Source: Physella acuta
Taxonomy: Eukaryota; Mollusca; Gastropoda; Physidae
Assembly (NCBI RefSeq): GCF_028476545.1
Contig: NW_026731884.1
Span: 136,501 to 200,500 of the forward strand
Direction: 5' to 3'
DNA length: 64,000 nt
Shown: positions 1-11,600 of the stretch, piece by piece
Layout of the letters: each line of letters begins with the position of its first letter
Numbering within the stretch: the first letter of the stretch is position 1
Position numbers and translations under genes: made by a program
The notes under the pieces: model-generated
What the model was told of the DNA's origin: nothing
Database searches by the model: none
Seen by the model: the letters and a program-made list of their open reading frames with translations, nothing else

Positions 1-292
1 GCAAAAAATAGCAAAATATATAGAGAAAAACTCGAGGGGGGGGTGCAAATCAAAAGTTTGAGGGGGGGGTGCAAATCGAAAACTCGAGGGGGGGGGGGGG
101 TGCAAATCGAAAGTTTGAGGGGGGGGTGCAAATCGAAAACTCGAGGGGGGGGTGCAAATCGAAAGTTTGAGGGGGGGGGGGGGTGCAAATCGAAAATTTT
201 AAAGTTTGTCCCTGGGAAGGGTCTCTATGCCTCTGGGGGGGTGACACCATTAAGTGCCGCACCGGGTGACACCCGACCTCGCTACGCCACTG
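1..292 (-). mobile_element. G-run hAT-type MITE, partial copy
   Basis: Ends with GACCTCGCTACGCCACTG, the same terminus as the complete copies at 14332 and 40043. The inside is a run of about 28-bp units, each made of GGTGCAAATC, GAAAGTTTGA and a G-run. The other end lies before the window. Confidence 0.7.
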
Positions 293-308
293 ACTCTTCC
301 CTCTATAC

Positions 309-848
309 CAGGGGTTCCCAACCCTGTGCCAGCGGGCGTCATGGCGCCCGCTGAACGATTCGTATGTGCCCGCCTCTCACTATTCGACAGAGACAGAATT
401 TTTTTCAAAAACATTTTAAATTTGATTTATTTTTATTCATTTATTACAGTTTTAATTTTTGTCTGCTAACGGGATTATCGTCATTCGCTCCTAATTATGA
501 AGCTCTGGCCAATGAAATGCAATGCCAAAGATCACATTGACTTTATTATATTTTTAATTAAATGTTTTCTTTGTATTTATGTGTTTTGTTTACTTTCTTT
601 ACGTTTTGTAAATACATTTCTCTGTGTGTATGCAATTTGAAAAAAAATGCCAAATAATTTTATTATTTTTAAACATTTTTGTTTATTATTTATTAATACA
701 CTATGACTATAAGAAAATAAGAAAATAAATTATGGGAAAATGACAAGTTATGGAAGGAGTTTGTCGATTTAAAATAGGTGGTGCACGCCACCCTACCGAT
801 ATTTTAGAATGTGCTCTCGAGTAAAAAAAAAAAGGTTGGGAACCCCTG
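309..848. mobile_element. hAT-type MITE with 8-bp target duplication
   Basis: Terminal inverted repeats CAGGGGTTCCCAACC and its complement at 834-848, flanked by CTCTATAC and CTCTATAG (7 of 8 identical). The inside is AT-rich with no transposase, so it is a 540-bp non-autonomous element of the hAT type. Confidence 0.8.
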
Positions 849-850
849 CT

Positions 851-1500
851 CTATAGTCTATACCCTTCGTCTGCCTCATTGGCTATTCCGCATATAGCAT
901 GGACATCGTTGCCACAGGATCCACAAGAATGGGCTGCATTACAATATTTTTCACAAACTACACAGAATCTGTTGGCCATATTATTGTCACATAGCTGTTC
1001 TGGACGTTGCGCCACGGCAGCAGATGTGTTAGCTGATGATGTCGTTGCATTTATGGCAACCTCCATTTCTCGTTCAATGTTCTCAAGATCTTTCTCAGTA
1101 GCTAAATTATCAAGAGCCTCTCTTGGTAGATTTGAAGTGATTAGTCCCACTTTTGCTTTGCATCCAAACAAGGTTTCGTATGGCGATTGCTGGATTCCTT
1201 GGTGAAAATTACGGTTTTTCATAAATTGAATGAATTTGAGACTCTCAGCCCAATAAGCTGATTCATTTGTCTGCATCCTTGTCATCATCATGTTTTGAAC
1301 ATCTTAGTTGGCACGTTCTACTGAACATTGGCTTTGGCTATGCCTTGGTTTTCTGTGTACTAGTTTAAGTTCATGCCACATGTTCTTTAGTTCAGAAATA
1401 ACTTGATTCACAAATTCTTTTCCATTAGGATTTGGATTATTTATTTCGGCAGCCATCTGTCTGTCTCTTGATCTGACGGTCCTTTTAGTCCATGTCGCAT
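851..1500 (-). pseudogene. Fossil integrase-core fragment (KRBA2-like)
   Basis: The minus-strand protein fragment resembles the integrase end of KRAB-A-domain-2-like proteins, with the SPYETLFGCKAKVGL stretch after the catalytic core and a cysteine-rich C-terminal part (CVVCEKYC, CGSCG). Related sequence continues to about 1500. The family descends from a retroelement or Ginger-type integrase. The copy is a broken fragment with no LTRs or TIRs seen, and the hAT MITE sits at its edge. Its age is uncertain. Confidence 0.6.
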
Positions 1501-1599
1501 TGCATATAGAATGCTATACAAACAAAAGCCAATACGTTACTCGCAATGAAACCGCACCCAGAATAATGAAAACGCGATCAAAACTTAGTCTAGATAGGA

Positions 1600-1740
1600 C
1601 ATTAGCCAGGACATCCCGGCCAGTGCGCGCATTGGCCGGCCAATGTACGAAATACGTTCTTAGTGCTACGTTTTTCGGGCTTTGGCCAAGAGAGCCGTTC
1701 AATGCGCACATTGGCCGGCCAATACGGGCTTTGGCCGCAC
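1600..1740. repeat. Repeated TTGGCCGGCCAA palindromes
   Basis: The 12-bp palindrome TTGGCCGGCCAA occurs at about 1635 and again at about 1711, each inside a longer similar stretch (GCGCATTGGCCGGCC and GCACATTGGCCGGCC), with extra GGGCTTTGGCC copies after. This looks like a small partial duplication of unknown type. Confidence 0.45.
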
Positions 1741-2056
1741 TTCGGGCTTTGACCGTAACATACATATATATACAGATGTATTTGCACCTTGTGGTAGGTC
1801 TATCTTTAATATCCGACAAGTGGCACCTTTAAGTAAATGGCCTCACTGTGTTCCTTCTATCCTCTAAACCCCCCCCCCCTCAGAAATAAGTCTGGAAAAT
1901 AACGCGACAAAGCGCTTTAGCTAGCGGATCAAATCATGTGTGTGTGTAGGGGGGGGGGGGTGGGTGATGCTAACACGGCATCACTGGGCACATGGCCTTC
2001 CAGTAAAGGTCACCGACCAGGACGCAAAAGTTTCTAAAGTTTGTGACCAGGGCGAG

Positions 2057-2569
2057 CCACCAAGATGGAGGCATACGGCTGTGGACAGGCATGGAGTGGG
2101 GTGGGCACCACCAAGATGGAGGCATACGGCTGTGGACAGGCATGGAGTGGGGTGGGCACCACCAAGATGGAGGCATACGGCTGTGGACAGGCATGGAGTG
2201 GGGTGGGCACCACCAAGATGGAGGCATACGGTTGTGGACAGGCATGGAGTGGGGTGGGCACCACCAAGATGGAGGCATACGGCTGTGGACAGACATGGAG
2301 TGGGGTGGGCACCACCAAGATGGAGGCATACGGCTGTGGACAGACATGGAGTGGGGTGGGCACCACCAAGATGGAGGCATACGGCTGTGGACAGGCATGG
2401 AGTGGGGTGGGCACCACCAAGATGGAGGCATACGGCTGTGGACAGGCATGGAGTGGGGTGGGCACCACCAAGATGGAGGTATACGGCTGTGGACAGGCAT
2501 GGAGTGGGGTGGGCACCACCAAGATGGAGGCATACGGCTGTGGACAGGCATGGAGTGGGGTGGGCACCA
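2057..2569. repeat. 51-bp minisatellite, 10 copies
   Basis: Unit CCACCAAGATGGAGGCATAC plus 31 more bases, nearly identical between copies. As 51 is a multiple of three and the unit has no stop in several frames, it produces long spurious open frames on both strands. Confidence 0.95.
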
Positions 2570-3455
2570 AGTCATTGATCAATCAAATGTTGACAACGCA
2601 GGAAAAGGACTTTTCAACAAGTCAAATGGTATTCAATTATTTTATACGGATGAGCATTATGCAGTTTTTTTTAATTACTTCGTAAACTACTTTGTAAAAG
2701 AAATTCCAGACTTTTTACAGACTTTTTTTGGAAAAATTCCAGACTTTATGCGACTAATTAATAAAATTAAAATGATGTACCCTCACCATAAGTACAGTAT
2801 AGTGACATTTATTTTAGGCAACTTAGCTCATGTTTATATTGAACTTTCTCTAGCCAAACTGGGTGAAAACTGAGTCCCATCCAACTCCCCCCTCCAGGGG
2901 CGGAACTATAGTGCCGCCAGACCCCGTACTGCAGGGGGGGGGGGGGGGGGGGGGGAGATGCCATTTAGGGGCCCACAGCCGACCATAATAATTTTTTATA
3001 AAAGAATTTTTTTGACTTGATGGTTGTTTTGTAAAAAAAAAAGATAACTGTCGCTGCGGTTGGATTATCTTTATTCTGTAAACACCAACCCACGCTCTTG
3101 TATATTCTTTTTCCCTTGGTTTTTAAACAACAGTGAAAGCCGAGTCCTCTTTCTCCTACAATCAAACTTATAAAAAATAAGCAAACGGTTCAAACCACTT
3201 CAGTGACTTATTTCCCTTTTTTAAATAGTCAAATAGGGGTGCTCATAAGCTCATTTTAATAGATTTATACTAAAGAAATTAAAAAGCAATTACTTCTCTT
3301 AAATATCATTTTTGTATAAAGTACTTACCAAAGAAGAATGACATTGTATAAAAAGGAAATATATCAAGAGTTTAATTCAACCCCCCCCCCCCCCCTTCTT
3401 AAAAATCTTGAATGTAGCTGTTACTGTAGCTTCAGAAATTGACTGGCCATTCCCA

Positions 3456-5141
3456 CTTGACTGTCAGATCATGTGACCAAATCTGATCTACTTGACTGTC
3501 AGATCATGTGACCAAATCTGATCTACTTGACTGTCAGATCATGTGACCAAATCTGATCTACTTGACTGTCAGATCATGTGACCAAATCTGATCTACTTGA
3601 CTGTCAGATCATGTGACCAAATCTGATCTACTTGACTGTCAGATCATGTGACCAAACCTGATCTACTTGACTGTCAGATCATGTGACCAAACCTGATCTA
3701 CTTGACTGTCAGATCATGTGACCAAACCTGATCTACTTGACTGTCAGATCATGTGACCAAATCTGATCTACTTGACTGTCAGATCATGTGACCAAACCTG
3801 ATCTACTTGACTGTCAGATCATGTGACCAAATCTGATCTACTTGACTGTCAGATCATGTGACCAAATCTGATCTATTTGACTGTCAGATCATGTGACCAA
3901 ACCTGATCTACTTGACTGTCAGATCATGTGACCAAATCTGATCTACTTGACTGTCAGATCATGTGACCAAACCTGATCTACTTGACTGTCAGATCATGTG
4001 ACCAAATCTGATCTACTTGACTGTCAGATCATGTGACCAAACCTGATCTACTTGACTGTCAGATCATGTGACCAAACCTGATCTACTTGACTGTCAGATC
4101 ATGTGACCAAATCTGATCTACTTGACTGTCAGATCATGTGACCAAATCTGATCTACTTGACTGTCAGATCATGTGACCAAATCTGATCTACTTGACTGTC
4201 AGATCATGTGACCAAACCTGATCTACTTGACTGTCAGATCATGTGACCAAATCTGATCTACTTGACTGTCAGATCATGTGACCAAATCTGATCTATTTGA
4301 CTGTCAGATCATGTGACCAAACCTGATCTACTTGACTGTCAGATCATGTGACCAAATCTGATCTACTTGACTGTCAGATCATGTGACCAAATCTGATCTA
4401 CTTGACTGTCAGATCATGTGACCAAATCTGATCTACTTGACTGTCAGATCATGTGACCAAACCTGATCTACTTGACTGTCAGATCATGTGACCAAACCTG
4501 ATCTACTTGACTGTCAGATCATGTGACCAAACCTGATCTACTTGACTGTCAGATCATGTGACCAAACCTGATCTACTTGACTGTCAGATCATGTGACCAA
4601 ATCTGATCTACTTGACTGTCAGATCATGTGACCAAATCTGATCTACTTGACTGTCAGATCATGTGACCAAATCTGATCTACTTGACTGTCAGATCATGTG
4701 ACCAAACCTGATCTACTTGACTGTCAGATCATGTGACCAAATCTGATCTACTTGACTGTCAGATCATGTGACCAAATCTGATCTATTTGACTGTCAGATC
4801 ATGTGACCAAATCTGATCTACTTGACTGTCAGATCATGTGACCAAATCTGATCTACTTGACTGTCAGATCATGTGACCAAATCTGATCTACTTGACTGTC
4901 AGATCATGTGACCAAATCTGATCTACTTGACTGTCAGATCATGTGACCAAACCTGATCTACTTGACTGTCAGATCATGTGACCAAACCTGATCTACTTGA
5001 CTGTCAGATCATGTGACCAAATCTGATCTACTTGACTGTCAGATCATGTGACCAAACCTGATTTACTTGACTGTCAGATCATGTGACCAAATCTGATCTA
5101 CTTGACTGTCAGATCATGTGACCAAACCTGATCTACTTGAC
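3456..5141. repeat. 35-bp minisatellite, about 48 copies, no length variation
   Basis: Unit CTTGACTGTCAGATCATGTG plus ACCAAATCTGATCTA. The spacing is exactly 35 through the whole array (5101 minus 3456 is 47 units), with essentially one polymorphic site (AAATCTG or AAACCTG) and rare others. Each unit has TCATGTGACC, an E-box of the M-box kind. Confidence 0.97.
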
Positions 5142-5402
5142 AGTGTGTCTGCTACCTCCAACAGGCTGGTCAGAGTACTGCTAATCTGGCTTTAGAGCGT
5201 GGCAAAAAGTTACAGATTATGACCTTGAAAAGATTGTATATTAATTCTTTTTTTGGTTTAGATCAATTGGACAAGTTTTGAAATGTTAGCTGTGCTGTAA
5301 TAAAATGCTTTGTTTTCACTCTGTCACTATGTGGTCACTATGTGAACAAAATCTGACAGTATAAAACCACATCAACTACAACACAGTTGATAACTCGACT
5401 CT

Positions 5403-5408
5403 TTTATT
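5403..5408 (-). terminator. Candidate poly(A) signal of the small membrane protein gene
   Basis: AATAAA on the minus strand about 225 bases after the stop codon, in an otherwise unique AT-rich stretch. This is a usual 3' UTR length; position alone supports it. Confidence 0.5.
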
Positions 5409-5630
5409 ACCCACATTATCAAGTTTGAGCTGATTCAAAAAAAGAAAAATGCAATACCTAAACTACTGACACAGACATAATACAATTAAGTCATTGATAG
5501 AAAAAATGTAAGAAAACCAAAGAATGGCTAAACAATGAGAAACTTTAATATACCAGAGCTACAGCTGAATATGCATTCAAAAACTTTTTTCCTAAACTAC
5601 CATTCAGAGCCATTTTTCACAGGACATGTA

Positions 5631-5686
5631 TCAGTTGTAAATTCCTTTCTCTTTTAACCTGGGTACAGCATCCTCCTCTCTGATCA
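5631..5686 (-). CDS. Small membrane protein gene, exon 4 (stop codon)
   Basis: Acceptor CTTGTTTCAG, then the coding end IREEDAVPRLKEKGIYN and TGA. It sits 0.2 kb from the edge of the 39-bp array. Confidence 0.75.
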
Positions 5687-8600
5687 CTGAAACAAGGGAG
5701 ATAAAAAGTACAAGCTTGTCTTGGGCTTTTTGATAAGCTATTTACATTTTTTTTACTAATTAAACTTTAATTTAGCCTGATAAGATAGTTACAATTTCTT
5801 ATACTAATTGAAACTTTATCTAATTTAGCCAGGTAGGATATTTAACTATCTTTACTAATTTATCTAGTTTAGTCTGTTAAGATATGCACCAAAGTGCAGC
5901 CTACAAATGAGGGGAGAGGTTTGTGTGGGGTAGTGCAGCCTACAGATGAGGGGAGAGGTTTGTGTGGGGGAGAGGTTTGTGTGGGGTAGAGCAGCCTACA
6001 GATGAGGGGAGAGGTTTGTGTGGGGTAGAGCAGCCTACAGATGAGAGAGGTTTGTGTGGGGTAGTGCAGCCTACAGATGAGGGGAGAGGTTTGTGTGTGG
6101 TAGTGCAGCCTACAGATGAGTGGAGGTTTGTGTGGGGTAGTGCAGCCTACATATGAGGGGAGAGGTTTGTGTGGGGTAGAGCAGCCTACAAATGAGGGGA
6201 GAGGTTTGTGTGGGGTAGTGCAGCCTACAGATGAGGGGAGAGGTTTGTGTGGGGTAGAGCAGCCTACAAATGAGGGGAGAGGTTTGTGTGGGGTAGTGCA
6301 GCCTACAGATGAGGGGAGAGGTTTGTGTGGGGTAGAGCAGCCTACAGATGAGAGAGGTTTGTGTGGGGTAGTGCAGCCTACAGATGAGTGGAGGTTTGTG
6401 TGGGGTAGTGCAGCCTACAGATGAGGGGAGAGGTTTGTGTGGGGTAGTGCAGCCTACAGATGAGGGGAGAGGTTTGTGTGGGGGAGAGGTTTGTGTGGGG
6501 TAGTGCAGCCTACAGATGAGGGGAGAGGTTTGTGTGGGGTAGTGCAGCCTACAGATGAGTGGAGGTTTGTGTGGGGTAGTGCAGCCTACAGATGAGGGGA
6601 GAGGTTTGTGTGGGGTAGAGCAGCCTACAAATGAGGGGAGAGGTTTGTGTGGGGGAGAGGTTTGTGTGGGGTAGTGCAGCCTACATATGAGGGGAGAGGT
6701 TTGTGTGGGGTAGAGCAGCCTACAAATGAGGGGAGAGGTTTGTGTGGGGTAGTGCAGCCTACAAATGAGGGGAGAGGTTTGTGTGGGGTAGAGCAGCCTA
6801 CAGATGAGGGGAGAGGTTTGTGTGGGGTAGAGCAGCCTACAGATGAGGGGAGAGGTTTGTGTGGGGTAGTGCAGTCTACAGATGAGGGGAGAGGTTTGTG
6901 TGGGGTAGTGCAGCCTACAGATGAGGGGAGAGGTTTGTGTGGGGTAGTGCAGCCTACAGATGAGGGGAGAGGTTTGTGTGGGGTAGTGAAGCCTACAGAT
7001 GAGTGGAGGTTTGTGTGTGGTAGTGCAGCCTACAGATGAGGGGAGAGGTTTGTGTGTGGTAGTGCAGCCTACAGATGAGTGGAGGTTTGTGTGTGGTAGA
7101 GCAGCCTACAGATGAGAGAGGTTTGTGTGGGGTAGTGCAGCCTACAGATGAGGGGAGAGGTTTGTGTGGGGTAGAGCAGCCTACAGATGAGGGGAGAGGT
7201 TTGTGTGGGGTAGTGCAGCCTACAGATGAGGGGAGAGGTTTGTGTGGGGGAGAGGTTTGTGTGGGGTAGTGCAGCCTACAAATGAGGGGAGAGGTTTGTG
7301 TGGGGTAGAGCAGCCTACAGATGAGAGAGGTTTGTGTGGGGTAGTGCAGCCTACAGATGAGGGGAGAGGTTTGTGTGGGGTAGTGCAGCCTACAGATGAG
7401 GGGAGAGGTTTGTGTGGGGGAGAGGTTTGTGTGGGGTAGTGCAGCCTACAAATGAGGGGAGAGGTTTGTGTGGGGTAGAGCAGCCTACAGATGAGAGAGG
7501 TTTGTGTGTGGTAGAGCAGCCTACAGATGAGGGGAGAGGTTTGTGTGGGGTAGTGCAGCCTACAGATGAGGGGAGAGGTTTGTGTGGGGTAGTGCAGCCT
7601 ACAAATGAGGGGAGAGGTTTGTGTGGGGTAGAGCAGCCTACAGATGAGAGAGGTTTGTGTGGGGTAGAGCAGCCTACAAATGAGGGGAGAGGTTTGTGTG
7701 GGGTAGTGCAGCCTACAGATGAGGGGAGAGGTTTGTGTGGGGTAGTGCAGCCTACAGATGAGGGGAGAGGTTTGTGTGGGGTAGTGCAGCCTACAGATGA
7801 GAGAGGTTTGTGTGTGGTAGAGCAGCCTACAGATGAGGGGAGAGGTTTGTGTGGGGTAGTGCAGCCTACAGATGAGGGGAGAGGTTTGTGTGTGGTAGAG
7901 CAGCCTACAGATGAGAGAGGTTTGTGTGGGGTAGTGCAGCCTACAGATGAGGGGAGAGGTTTGTGTGTGGTAGTGCAGCCTACAGATGAGAGAGGTTTGT
8001 GTGGGGTAGTGCAGCCTACAGATGAGGGGAGAGGTTTGTGTGTGGTAGTGCAGCCTACAGATGAGGGGAGAGGTTTGTGTGGGGTAGTGCAGCCTACAAA
8101 TGAGGGGAGAGGTTTGAGTGGGGTAGTGCAGCCTACAGATGAGAGAGGTTTGTGTGTGGTAGAGCAGCCTACAGATGAGGTGAGAGGTTTGTGTGGGGTA
8201 GTGCAGCCTACAGATGAGGGGAGAGGTTTGTGTGTGGTAGAGCAGCCTACAGATGAGAGAGGTTTGTGTGTGGTAGAGCAGCCTACAAATGAGGGGAGAG
8301 GTTTGTGTGTGGTAGTGCAGCCTACAGATGGGGGAGAGGTTTGTGTGGGGTAGAGCAGCCTACAGATGAGAGAGGTTTGTGTGGGGTAGTGCAGCCTACA
8401 GATGAGGGGAGAGGTTTGTGTGTGGTAGAGCAGCCTACAGATGAGAGAGGTTTGTGTGGGGTAGTGCAGCCTACAGATGAGGGGAGAGGTTTGTGTGTGG
8501 TAGTGCAGCCTACAGATGAGGGGAGAGGTTTGTGTGTGGTAGAGCAGCCTACAGATGAGAGAGGTTTGTGTGGGGTAGTGCAGCCTACAGATGAGGGGAG

Positions 8601-11600
8601 AGGTTTGTGTGGGGTAGTGCAGCCTACAGATGAGGGGAGAGGTTTGTGTGGGGTAGTGCAGCCTACAAATGAGGGGAGAGGTTTGTGTGGGGGAGAGGTT
8701 TGTGTGGGGTAGTGCAGCCTACAGATGAGTGGAGGTTTGTGTGTGGTAGAGCAGCCTACAGATGAGAGAGGTTTGTGTGGGGTAGTGCAGCCTACAGATG
8801 AGTGGAGGTTTGTGTGTGGTAGAGCAGCCTACAGATGAGAGAGGTTTGTGTGGGGTAGTGCAGCCTACAGATGAGTGGAGGTTTGTGTGTGGTAGAGCAG
8901 CCTACAGATGAGAGAGGTTTGTGTGGGGTAGTGCAGCCTACAAATGAGGGGAGAGGTTTGTGTGGGGTAGAGCAGCCTACAGATGAGTGGAGGTTTGTGT
9001 GTGGTAGAGCAGCCTACAGATGAGAGAGGTTTGTGTGGGGTAGTGCAGCCTACAGATGAGTGGAGGTTTGTGTGGGGTAGTGCAGCCTACAAATGAGGGG
9101 AAAGGTTTGTGTGGGGTAGTGCAGCCTACAGATGAGGGGAGAGGTTTGTGTGTGGTAGTGCAGCCTACAGATGAGGGGAGAGGTTTGTGTGGGGGAGAGG
9201 TTTGTGTGGGGTAGTGCAGCCTACAAATGAGGGGAGAGGTTTGTGTGGGGTAGTGCAGCCTACAGATGAGAGAGGTTTGTGTGGGGTAGTGCAGTCTACA
9301 GATGAGGGGAGAGGTTTGTGTGGGGTAGTGCAGCCTACAGATGAGGGGAGAGGTTTGTGTGGGGGAGAGGTTTGTGTGGGGTAGTGCAGCCTACAAATGA
9401 GGGGAGAGGTTTGTGTGGGGTAGTGCAGCCTACAGATGAGAGAGGTTTGTGTGGGGTAGTGCAGTCTACAGATGAGGGGAGAGGTTTGTGTGGGGTAGTG
9501 CAGCCTACAGATGAGGGGAGAGGTTTGTGTGGGGGAGAGGTTTGTGTGGGGTAGTGCAGCCTACAAATGAGGGGAGAGGTTTGTGTGGGGTAGAGCAGCC
9601 TACAGATGAGAGAGGTTTGTGTGTGGTAGAGCAGCCTACAGATGAGGGGAGAGGTTTGTGTGGGGTAGTGCAGCCTACAGATGAGGGGAGAGGTTTGTGT
9701 GGGGTAGTGCAGCCTACAAATGAGGGGAGAGGTTTGTGTGGGGTAGAGCAGCCTACAAATGAGGGGAGAGGTTTGTGTGGGGTAGTGCAGCCTACAGATG
9801 AGAGAGGTTTGTGTGTGGTAGAGCAGCCTACAGATGAGGGGAGAGGTTTGTGTGGGGTAGTGCAGCCTACAGATGAGGGGAGAGGTTTGTGTGTGGTAGA
9901 GCAGCCTACAGATGAGAGAGGTTTGTGTGTGGTAGAGCAGCCTACAAATGAGGGGAGAGGTTTGTGTGTGGTAGTGCAGCCTACAGATGGGGGAGAGGTT
10001 TGTGTGGGGTAGTGCAGCCTACAGATGAGAGAGGTTTGTGTGGGGTAGAGCAGCCTACAGATGGGGGAGAGGTTTGTGTGTGGTAGAGCAGCCTACAGAT
10101 GAGAGAGGTTTGTGTGGGGTAGTGCAGCCTACAGATGAGGGGAGAGGTTTGTGTGTGGTAGAGCAGCCTACAGATGAGAGAGGTTTGTGTGGGGTAGTGC
10201 AGCCTACAGATGAGGGGAGAGGTTTGTGTGGGGTAGTGCAGCCTACAGATGGGGGGAGAGGTTTGTGTGGGGTAGTGCAGCCTACAGATGGGGGGAGAGG
10301 TTTGTGTGGGGGAGAGGTTTGTGTGGGGTAGTGCAGCCTACAGATGGGGGGAGAGGTTTGTGTGGGGTAGTGCAGCCTACAAATGAGGGGAGAGGTTTGT
10401 GTGTGGTAGAGCAGCCTACAGATGAGGGGAGAGGTTTGTGTGGGGTAGTGCAGCCTACAGATGGGGGGAGAGGTTTGTGTGGGGTAGTGCAGCCTACAGA
10501 TGAGGGGAGAGGTTTGTGTGGGGTAGTGCAGCCTACAGATGAGGGGAGAGGTTTGTGTGGGGTAGTGCAGCCTACAGATGAGGGGAGAGGTTTGTGTGGG
10601 GTAGTGCAGCCTACAGATGAGGGGAGAGGTTTGTGTGGGGTAGTGCAGCCTACAGATGAGGGGAGAGGTTTGTGTGGGGTAGTGCAGCCTACAGATGAGG
10701 GGAGAGGTTTGTGTGTGGTAGAGCAGCCTAAAGATGAGGGGAGAGGTTTGTGTGGGGGAGAGGTTTGTGTGGGGTAGTGCAGCCTACAAATGAGGGGAGA
10801 GATTTGTGTGGGGTAGTGCAGCCTACAGATGAGTGGAGGTTTGTGTGTGGTAGAGCAGCCTACAGATGAGGGGAGAGGTTTGTGTGGGGGAGAGGTTTGT
10901 GTGTGGTAGAGCAGCCTACAGATGACGGGAGAGGTTTGTGTGTGGTAGAGCAGCCTACAGATGAGGGGAGAGGTTTGTGTGGGGGAGAGGTTTGTGTGTG
11001 GTAGAGCAGCCTACAGATGAGAGAGGTTTGTGTGGGGTAGTGCAGCCTACAAATGAGTGGAGGTTTGTGTGTGGTAGTGCAGCCTACAGATGAGTGGAGG
11101 TTTGTGTGTGGTAGAGCAGCCTACAGATGGGGGGAGAGGTTTGTGTGGGGTAGTGCAGCCTACAGATGAGTGGAGGTTTGTGTGGGGTAGTGCAGCCTAC
11201 ATATGAGGGGAGAGGTTTGTGTGGGGTAGAGCAGCCTACAGATGAGAGAGGTTTGTGTGGGGTAGTGCAGCCTACAAATGAGGGGAGAGGTTTGTGTGGG
11301 GTAGAGCAGCCTACAAATGAGGGGAGAGGTTTGTGTGTGGTAGAGCAGCCTACAGATGAGAGGTTTGTGTGGGGTAGTGCAGCCTACAAATGAGGGGAGA
11401 GGTTTGTGTGGGGTAGAGCAGCCTACAGATGAGTGGAGGTTTGTGTGTGGTAGAGCAGCCTACAGATGAGAGAGGTTTGTGTGGGGTAGTGCAGCCTACA
11501 AATGAGGGGAGAGGTTTGTGTGGGGTAGAGCAGCCTACAAATGAGGGGAGAGGTTTGTGTGTGGTAGTGCAGCCTACAGATGAGGGGAGAGGTTTGTGTG

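Noticed and set aside
2043-2873. 276-codon frame with a repeated part and an AT-rich tail
   Set aside because: 51-bp array read-through into unique AT-rich DNA; other frames on both strands are equally open.
2896-2975. Full transposon starting CAGGGGCGGAACTATAG
   Set aside because: Only a hAT-like end next to a G-run; no second end or target duplication was found.
3456-5141. CRISPR-like look of a regular 35-bp repeat
   Set aside because: There are no distinct spacers; the units are head to tail. Animal DNA, plain minisatellite.
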